Of a DNA stretch of 40,702 nucleotides, positions 36,114 through 40,702 are shown piece by piece (position 1 is the stretch's first letter; every line of letters begins with the position of its first letter). The stretch covers positions 1 through 40,702 of the forward strand of contig CAILZB010000095.1 of the NCBI GenBank assembly GCA_903838565.1, given 5' to 3'. This DNA comes from an uncultured beta proteobacterium (lineage in GTDB: Bacteria; Pseudomonadota; Gammaproteobacteria; Burkholderiales; Burkholderiaceae_C). The position numbers and the translations under genes were made by a program. The notes below the pieces were generated by a model. It saw only the letters and a program-made list of their open reading frames with translations, searched no databases and was not told where the DNA came from.

Positions 36114-36142
36114 GAATTACAATAATCCACGATTAGTAATTC
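36114..36142. promoter_or_regulatory. Palindromic operator/promoter of vapBC
   Basis: GAATTAC (36114-36120) and GTAATTC (36136-36142) are perfect arms flanking an AT-rich centre that itself has TAAT/ATTA symmetry. It lies 17 bases before vapB, next to the GGAG ribosome site. VapB-VapC complexes normally bind such a site to repress the operon. Confidence 0.6.
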
Positions 36143-36158
36143 ACTCCTGGAGCACGAC

Positions 36159-36383
36159 ATGAGAAGCACCATTACCGAACGCGGGCAAACGGTGATCCCG
36201 GCAGCCGTACGGCGGCAGTTTCACTTGAGTCCAGCCGACCGGCTGGAATGGGTGGTGGACAAGGGGACGATCCGCGTGGTGCCGGTGCGAGCCAACCCGG
36301 TGGACGCGTTTCGGGGCCAGGGGCTTGGTGGCTCGACCCGTCGACTCCTGGCCGCTCGCAGGCAAGATCTGGCCCGCGAATGA
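36159..36383 (+). CDS. vapB: VapB-type AbrB/SpoVT-fold antitoxin
   Basis: The 74-residue protein opens with the classic AbrB hairpin MRSTITERGQTVIPAAVRRQ, then 'LSPADRLEWVVDKGTIRVVP'. The C-terminal 30 residues are basic and should bind the toxin. GGAG lies eight bases upstream. The stop overlaps the toxin start by four bases (ATGA). It should neutralise the PIN toxin and repress the operon through the palindrome just upstream. Confidence 0.9.
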   Translation: MRSTITERGQTVIPAAVRRQFHLSPADRLEWVVDKGTIRVVPVRANPVDAFRGQGLGGSTRRLLAARRQDLARE

Positions 36384-36793
36384 AGCGCTACGTACTCGAC
36401 ACCTCAGCCCTGCTGACGTTGCGTGATGACGAGCCCGGTGCTGACCGCGTGGCCGAAGTCCTGCAACTGTCGGCCAGTGGCAAGGCACATTGCTATGGCT
36501 GCTTCATTTCCTTGATGGAAGTGCTGTACCGCGTTTGGCGCGACGAGGACGAAGCCGCGGGCCGCTTGGCCTACCAGCAATGCCTGGCCTTGCCCATGGA
36601 GTGGTTGCGGGACAACGACGCGCTGCTGCTGCGGGCGGCGGAGTTGAAGGCACTGCACCCACTGTCTTTGGCAGACGCATGGATCGCCGCCTGCGCGCTG
36701 GAACACCGCGCCGTCTTGCTCCACAAAGACCCTGAATTTCACGCGTTGCCGCTGGAGCAGGAAAGCCTGCCCCTCAAACAAAAGCGCCGATAA
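36380..36793 (+). CDS. vapC: VapC-type PIN-domain ribonuclease toxin
   Basis: The 137-residue protein is a complete PIN domain. The acidic residues that hold Mg2+ are visible: D7 in VLDTSALL, E47 in SLMEVLYR, D99 in LSLADAWIAA and D117 in LLHKDPEF. PIN toxins cut tRNA or rRNA. The start overlaps vapB. The C-terminus has a short polar tail (LPLKQKRR). The reading frame is intact and the catalytic set is complete, so the module looks active. A REP-like pair begins ten bases after the stop. Confidence 0.93.
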   Translation: MKRYVLDTSALLTLRDDEPGADRVAEVLQLSASGKAHCYGCFISLMEVLYRVWRDEDEAAGRLAYQQCLALPMEWLRDNDALLLRAAELKALHPLSLADAWIAACALEHRAVLLHKDPEFHALPLEQESLPLKQKRR

Positions 36794-36802
36794 AACACAG
36801 GC

Positions 36803-36883
36803 GTAGGTCGGGTCAACGAAGCGTGACCCGACAACGAATGGCCGTAGCAGTCGGGTTACGCCCCGAGGGCTAACCCGACCTAC
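36803..36883. repeat. Two REP-like units between vapC and a toxin remnant
   Basis: Unit one (36803-36833) carries TCGGGTCA and TGACCCGA arms. Unit two (36844-36883) has GTCGGGTTA and TAACCCGACCTAC and is in the opposite orientation overall. Unit two ends only four bases before the surviving codons of a truncated gene, so the repeat sits at the breakpoint. Confidence 0.8.
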
Positions 36884-36887
36884 GAGC

Positions 36888-36938
36888 GACTTCTTCATCG
36901 AGGTCGACAAGGTGCTGGCAGCAGCGCAAGCGAAATAG
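36888..36938 (+). pseudogene. 3' remnant of a small toxin gene (TumE/DUF6516-like)
   Basis: Sixteen codons, DFFIEVDKVLAAAQAK, end in TAG 22 bases before the next gene. The sequence resembles the C-terminal helix of TumE-family (DUF6516) proteins, whose genes commonly precede the kind of DNA-binding antitoxin found next here. Upstream the frame runs straight into a REP-like unit, so the rest of the gene is lost. The identification uses a very short sequence plus context and is tentative. Confidence 0.45.
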
Positions 36939-36960
36939 TCAATGGAGTAGAGGAAGAACC

Positions 36961-37317
36961 ATGAAAACCATCACTATCGGCATCCTGCCGCAAGAGGCCA
37001 TTCGCAGGCGAATTCTGTCCATTGCGAAGGGAGAACTGCGACCCAAGCCCAGCGACCCCAAAATCTGGTTCACGTCCATGCGTTCGTTGGCCGAGGTTCT
37101 GAGCGACGACAACCGTGCGCTGCTCAAGACAATTTGGCAAGACAAGCCCAATTCCATCGCCGAATTGGCGCAGGCCACGGGACGCCGACCGAACAATCTG
37201 TCGCGCACCCTGAAAACCATGGCGAACTATGGCCTGGTGGAAATGCACGCTGTCAGTCAACGGCAGGTTCGACCTGTGGCTGTGGCAACCGAGTTTCGGA
37301 TTTTGACGGCGGCCTGA
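36961..37317 (+). CDS. Winged-helix DNA-binding protein, likely orphan antitoxin (TumA/HVO_A0114-like)
   Basis: The 118-residue protein begins MKTITIGILPQEAIRRRILS and contains a winged helix: NSIAELAQATGRRPNNLSRT followed by 'LKTMANYGLVEMHAV', with a final beta strand 'VATEFRILTA'. The arrangement fits the HVO_A0114-type regulators that pair with TumE-like toxins. AGAGGAAG precedes the ATG. The expected toxin is reduced to a fragment just upstream, so the gene may persist as an orphan regulator or as an anti-addiction factor. It could alternatively be a plain transcription factor. Confidence 0.75.
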   Translation: MKTITIGILPQEAIRRRILSIAKGELRPKPSDPKIWFTSMRSLAEVLSDDNRALLKTIWQDKPNSIAELAQATGRRPNNLSRTLKTMANYGLVEMHAVSQRQVRPVAVATEFRILTAA

Positions 37318-37356
37318 AAAATAAAATTCTCATGGCACCACCTTAACGCTGGGCGA

Positions 37357-37476
37357 CCCCCCGTACCTCGGCGGAGAGGGGGTTGGGAGTGGCTCCCTCG
37401 CCCGCAAGCGGGAGAGGGCGGGGGTGAGGGTTGTGACTCGAAGCCGCAGCTCGGGTCAGCAAAGCGCAACCCGACA
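37357..37476. repeat. Palindromic repeat block at the right edge of the toxin-antitoxin island
   Basis: The first part (37357-37431) contains GGAGAGGGGGTTGGGAG and GCTCCCTCGCCCGCAAGCGG, then GAGAGGGCGGGGGTGAGGG, which is the same type as the block at 34090-34239. The second part (37447-37476) is a degenerate GTCGGGT-type REP (CTCGGGTCAG and CAACCCGACA). There is no coding sequence between 37318 and 37496. Confidence 0.7.
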
Positions 37477-37496
37477 ACGAAGGCCGCGCCAGCCCG

Positions 37497-37802
37497 CTAA
37501 TGCAGCAACTGCGACTGCCCTTGATCTTCGTACATCTGGTTCAGGTGGTCCAGACAGGGATCGGCCAAGTCGCGCATCTGGGCGTCCATGCGCAGGATGC
37601 GCTGCATGATCTGCGCTTTTTCGGCGCGCTGCTTCGGGTCCAGATTCAGGCTGCGTGAATGTTCGCGCAACTGCGCGATGAGCACGGCGCAGGCGCTCTC
37701 GAAGCGCACCACTTCGTCCCAGTCGTCGGCGCGGGCGGCGTCCAGCATCCTGCGGCTGCCGTCCTCGATCGCCTTGTAGTAGTCGATGAGCCGGTCAGAC
37801 AT
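37497..37802 (-). CDS. fliT: Flagellar export chaperone FliT
   Basis: FliT binds the cap protein FliD in the cytoplasm and in enteric bacteria also restrains FlhDC. The 101-residue, all-helical protein (MSDRLIDYYKAIEDGSRRML, then 'DDWDEVVRFESACAVLIAQL') has the size and helical pattern of the family, which is poorly conserved in sequence. Position strengthens the call: it is one base after fliS, and its ribosome site GGAG overlaps the fliS stop region. Its C-terminus is short (GQSQLLH). Confidence 0.87.
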   Translation of the reverse strand: MSDRLIDYYKAIEDGSRRMLDAARADDWDEVVRFESACAVLIAQLREHSRSLNLDPKQRAEKAQIMQRILRMDAQMRDLADPCLDHLNQMYEDQGQSQLLH

Positions 37803-37803
37803 G

Positions 37804-38214
37804 TCAGGCTCCTTTGATCGCTTCGGGGCGGATCTGCTGCCAGCCCTGCGCCACGGGTTCGATCAAGCGCTGCACCTCTTCCAGCTTGGCCAGATCATTC
37901 TTCAGATTGGCTTGCGTCAGACACATCACGCAGTAGCCGTACAGGGCACGCAGGTTCTTCGAAATATCACCGCCCTCCTTGTCATTCAGGCTGGCAATCA
38001 ATCCCTCGTCCAGCAGGCGCACGGCACGACCGATGGCGCTTCCCTTGCCGGGAATGTCGCGGCGTTTCATTGCCGCTTGTGCCGTGTTCAGCGCCTGCAA
38101 CAGGGCCGCGAACAGAAGACTCACCAGTCCATGGGGGTCGGCTCCATTCACACTGGTCTCAAGACCGACAGTTTTGTAAGCGGAAGCGGCGCGGGCGCTG
38201 GCGGGTGTAAACAT
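37804..38214 (-). CDS. fliS: Flagellin chaperone FliS
   Basis: FliS holds flagellin unfolded before export. The 136-residue protein starts MFTPASARAASAYKTVGLET, with the conserved tyrosine-containing N-terminus, then 'DPHGLVSLLFAALLQALNTA' and 'LYGYCVMCLTQANLKNDLAK'. A longer frame adds 21 residues and would include the promoter-proximal leader, so the shorter start is preferred. It is transcribed from the FliA-type promoter at 38256-38282 together with fliT. Confidence 0.93.
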   Translation of the reverse strand: MFTPASARAASAYKTVGLETSVNGADPHGLVSLLFAALLQALNTAQAAMKRRDIPGKGSAIGRAVRLLDEGLIASLNDKEGGDISKNLRALYGYCVMCLTQANLKNDLAKLEEVQRLIEPVAQGWQQIRPEAIKGA

Positions 38215-38255
38215 GGTGTGGTCCTTTGGTGCCGATGGTTTGTTTCTCTCCATAT

Positions 38256-38282
38256 TTATCGGCATCCGGTGGGACAACTAAA
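38256..38282 (-). promoter_or_regulatory. Sigma-28 (FliA) promoter of fliS-fliT
   Basis: On the minus strand the sequence reads TTTAGTTG, 11 bases, then GCCGATAA. The -10 element is identical to the E. coli FliA consensus, the spacer length is exact, and the -35 matches TAAAGTTT at five of eight positions. It lies in the 96-base gap after fliD and about 40 bases upstream of the fliS ATG, so fliST can be expressed apart from fliD. Confidence 0.8.
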
Positions 38283-38310
38283 GCCTGTTGACAGCATTCA
38301 CACCCTTGTT

Positions 38311-39801
38311 TTAAGCGGTCGATTTATTCCACAACGTGACCTGCTGCTGGACATAGGAGCCAATCGAGTTCAGCTGCACCATCCGCGCATCCAGCGCACT
38401 GTACTGCGCCTGCAGTTGGGCCTGCAAGGCCGCGGCACGGTCGTTCACCGCCGTCTGCTGCTTGGTGTTGTCGGCCAGCACCGCTGCCAGCGCCGTAGCC
38501 TGGTTCGTCACCATGCCACCAATACCCAGCGCGGCCTTGCCGAAGTCCCTGAACTTGAGCGCAAAACCATTGGTTGAGGCGTTGCCGTTGTTGTTGGTGA
38601 AGAGCTGCTGCAGCGTGGTTCCATTGTTCGCGGCAGTGCTCAATTTGGTGGTGTTGATCGTGAGCGACCCATCCACCTGCGTCTCAATGCCCACATCCGA
38701 CAGGTACTGCGAACTGGCGCCTAGGCTGGTGGAGCCGACCATGCGGCGCAGCATGTTCTGCAACCCCACCACCGCAGAGTCACCCTGAAACATGCCCGCC
38801 GTCTTGGTCGCGCCGTCGTACTTGGTCACTGTGGTCAGCGTCGTGTTCAGTGCGTTATAGGCTGTCACAAAGTTCTGCACGAAGCCGACCCCAGGGGTCA
38901 CGTCGGTACTGATGTTCAGCGTGGCAGGCGAGCGGACCGGAGACGCCGGGTAACCCGTGGTGGTGGTCGCCAGCAGGTTGATGGTCACACCGGGGATGTT
39001 GCTCGCAAGAGTATTGGAGTTTGACGTCACGGCAATGCCGTTGATGCGGGCCTTGGCGTCTTGGCCATACAGGGTGGGGTTTGCCGGGTCGGCCATCGTT
39101 CCCGTCGTCGCGGTTGACGGGTCGAACCGCAGTGCGGAGAGCGCCGCGTCAGGCGTAGTCACCTGGAATCCCGCCGCGGCACCGGTATTCTTGGAGCGCA
39201 GCAACAGCCTGTCGGCGGTACCGTCGTTGAAGGCCGTAGCCACGACCCCAGTGTTGGCCGCATTGATCTTGGCCGCGAGCGTGGCCACGGTGTCCGTGGA
39301 ACTGACGCTTACTGACACCGGCACCGGTAAACCCAGCGTGGCAGGAGGTACAGGGGCGGCGAGCACGGGATTGAAAGTCGTTCCGCTCCAGGTGCCCAAC
39401 TGAAAACTCAAGGTGCCGGCGCCCACGGGCGCTCCGGCCGTGAGTTGCCCGGACGAGACCGACTGCTGTGTGGCCAATGCATCCACATCCAGTGTGAACG
39501 ACCCAGGCTGGGCGCTATTGGTAGCGGTGACGCTGGCCGCATTTGGATTTGACGATGACGCTTTGCTGGCAGTCCAGCCGGCCGGGTTTGCCATCGCGGT
39601 GGCCGCGTCGGTGAGCGCCGAAATTTGCGATTGAATCTGGCCAAAGGAAGTGATCTGGGTCTGTTCGGCAGTGGCCTTGGTCGCCAGCAGCGTCAGCGGC
39701 GCCTTCTCCAGCGCCACCAGTTGCGAAACAATGCTGGTGACATTCAACCCGCTGCCAATGCCGGTGGACGAAAGCGTCCCGGTGTTTGTAACTGTCGACA
39801 T
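38311..39801 (-). CDS. fliD: Flagellar filament cap protein FliD
   Basis: FliD (HAP2) forms the pentameric cap under which flagellin assembles. The 496-residue protein has the conserved N-terminus STGIGSGLNVTSIVSQLVAL with a coiled-coil region after it ('TKATAEQTQITSFGQIQSQI'). A variable Ser/Thr/Ala-rich middle follows, then the C-terminal coiled coil with 'LQAQLQAQYSALDARMVQLN' close to the end. AGGAG precedes the ATG. It is downstream of flagellin with a terminator between them, so it needs its own promoter, which I could not identify with confidence. Confidence 0.95.
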   Translation of the reverse strand: MSTVTNTGTLSSTGIGSGLNVTSIVSQLVALEKAPLTLLATKATAEQTQITSFGQIQSQISALTDAATAMANPAGWTASKASSSNPNAASVTATNSAQPGSFTLDVDALATQQSVSSGQLTAGAPVGAGTLSFQLGTWSGTTFNPVLAAPVPPATLGLPVPVSVSVSSTDTVATLAAKINAANTGVVATAFNDGTADRLLLRSKNTGAAAGFQVTTPDAALSALRFDPSTATTGTMADPANPTLYGQDAKARINGIAVTSNSNTLASNIPGVTINLLATTTTGYPASPVRSPATLNISTDVTPGVGFVQNFVTAYNALNTTLTTVTKYDGATKTAGMFQGDSAVVGLQNMLRRMVGSTSLGASSQYLSDVGIETQVDGSLTINTTKLSTAANNGTTLQQLFTNNNGNASTNGFALKFRDFGKAALGIGGMVTNQATALAAVLADNTKQQTAVNDRAAALQAQLQAQYSALDARMVQLNSIGSYVQQQVTLWNKSTA

Positions 39802-39898
39802 GCTGCGCTCCTGTTAACCCTCAATACCCCATTGTGCCGCACCGATCCTGTCGCTAAACCCCGAAAAGCAGGCCGAATTCCCGGGTCATTCAAACGCG

Positions 39899-39933
39899 AA
39901 AAAGCGGCGACAGGCTGGATAGCCCGTCGCCGC
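39899..39933 (-). terminator. Rho-independent terminator of flagellin
   Basis: On the minus strand GCGGCGACGGGCT and AGCCTGTCGCCGC pair over 13 positions, including one G-T, around ATCC, and TTTTT follows. It begins 47 bases after the flagellin stop. A second small stem, CCCAACCTTGTTGGG, lies just before it. Confidence 0.9.
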
Positions 39934-39979
39934 CGCTCAAAGCACCCAACAAGGTTGGGCGTTTTCAAGCTGCTGCCGT

Positions 39980-40702
39980 TTAGCGCAGCAGGGCCAACAC
40001 ACCCTGTGGTCCCTGGTTGGCTTGCGCCACCATGGCCGTACCGGCTTGTTGCAAGATCTGGGCACGCGACAGGTTGGCCGTTTCTGCGGCAAAGTCAGCG
40101 TCCTGAATCCGGCTGACCGATGCGGTCAAGTTCTGCGCCGTCGTTTGCAAGCTCGCCACCACCGAGCTGAAGCGGTTTTGAATCGCACCCAGCGAAGCCC
40201 GCGAGGCATTGACCGAACCGAGCGCGCCGTCGATGGCGGACAAGGCATTGGTGGCAGAGGCCGCCGTCAGCACGTCGATCGAAGAAATGCTGGTGATCGA
40301 CAGCGTGGTTGTGGGCGTGGTCGTGGCGGCGGTCAAACCAGCACCGAGAGAGTTTCCGCCGCTGACGGTGATGCCGGTCGCCGCATTGGAAGACAGGGTA
40401 ACCGTCCCTGCTTTGAAGCCAGTGGCGGCTGTGGTGGTGGTGGGAGTAGTGACACCACCAACCAGGCCGGAGTCCTTGAGGATGTTGGCATTGGTTTCGG
40501 TGCCTCCTAGCGTGATCCCCCGACCATCCGCTGCCGTCAGAACAATGGCGCCGGCATTATCCGTTGCAACGACCCCGGTTTGACCACTGATCGCGTTGAT
40601 TGCCGTCATCATGTTGGCTTCTTGCGTCAATGCCGTTGCGCTAGCCGTCACCGCGCCCACGGCAACGCCATTGATCGTCAGACCACCTGCGGCAAGGTTG
40701 AC
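39980..40702 (-). CDS. fliC: Flagellin FliC, C-terminal part
   Basis: The 240 codons present run off the right edge, so the N-terminal D0/D1 region is missing. The C-terminal D1/D0 helices are unmistakable: 'ALSAIDGALGSVNASRASLG', AIQNRFSSVVASLQTTAQNL, SRIQDADFAAETANLSRAQI and the end 'QQAGTAMVAQANQGPQGVLA' LLR. The part before them is a Gly/Thr/Ala-rich variable domain with runs such as TTPTTTTAATG, which is surface-exposed in the filament. A strong terminator follows. FliS and FliD, its chaperone and cap, are encoded next on the same strand. Confidence 0.95.
   Translation of the reverse strand, partial: VNLAAGGLTINGVAVGAVTASATALTQEANMMTAINAISGQTGVVATDNAGAIVLTAADGRGITLGGTETNANILKDSGLVGGVTTPTTTTAATGFKAGTVTLSSNAATGITVSGGNSLGAGLTAATTTPTTTLSITSISSIDVLTAASATNALSAIDGALGSVNASRASLGAIQNRFSSVVASLQTTAQNLTASVSRIQDADFAAETANLSRAQILQQAGTAMVAQANQGPQGVLALLR

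Noticed and set aside
39802..39860. Sigma-28 promoter before fliD
   Set aside because: The best candidate on the minus strand, TTTAGCGA followed by CGGCACAA, matches the -10 consensus at about half of its positions or fewer, far worse than the site before fliS.

Overview
The window looks like the chromosome of a motile, GC-rich betaproteobacterium of the Burkholderiales, most like the Comamonadaceae. This rests on protein-level resemblance, on gene sets such as lptA-lptB-rpoN, flhDC and a GTP-type PEP carboxykinase, and on the short palindromic repeats between genes. No database search was possible, so the placement is inference.

Layout. (1) 1-524: the right end of an IS66-family insertion sequence, abutting the 3' remnant of an ATP-dependent DNA ligase gene. 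(2) 546-3842: a small stress pair (CBS-domain protein, ribosome-hibernation factor) and a membrane-bound diguanylate cyclase. (3) 3847-9831: a double-length UvrA of 1994 residues with four ATPase cassettes. Two palindromic repeat units lie in frame inside its linkers. (4) 9927-13062: a small coiled-coil protein, a Ser/Thr kinase fused to a UspA domain, a translationally coupled metallophosphoesterase and an unrecognised 153-residue protein. (5) 13277-22805: lptA, lptB, rpoN, a THUMP-type RNA methyltransferase, recQ, flhD, flhC, ilvA and an ArgP-like regulator, all on the plus strand. (6) 22836-34064: UspA, a second metallophosphoesterase, pckG, dbpA, a DsbD/ScsB-type disulfide reductase, hemE and priA. 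The hemE-priA gap carries two consensus DnaA boxes. (7) 34090-37476: an accessory island of toxin-antitoxin modules (higBA with a frameshifted toxin, prlF-yhaV, vapBC, and an orphan antitoxin beside a toxin remnant) punctuated by REP-like repeats. (8) 37497-40702: fliT, fliS, fliD and the 3' part of flagellin on the minus strand, with a sigma-28 promoter before fliS.

How genes work together. FlhDC and RpoN are upstream regulators of gene classes that include motility. FliC, FliD, FliS and FliT are late flagellar products, and a FliA-type promoter drives fliS-fliT. LptA and LptB are parts of the LPS export machine. The kinase-UspA/phosphoesterase pair could be a phosphosignalling unit, and a phosphoesterase followed by a UspA protein occurs a second time at 22.8-24.2 kb. 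Most of the window is core chromosome. The unusual parts are the in-frame repeats in uvrA, the toxin-antitoxin island, the DnaA boxes beside priA and the repeat-invaded 5' end of the DsbD-type gene.
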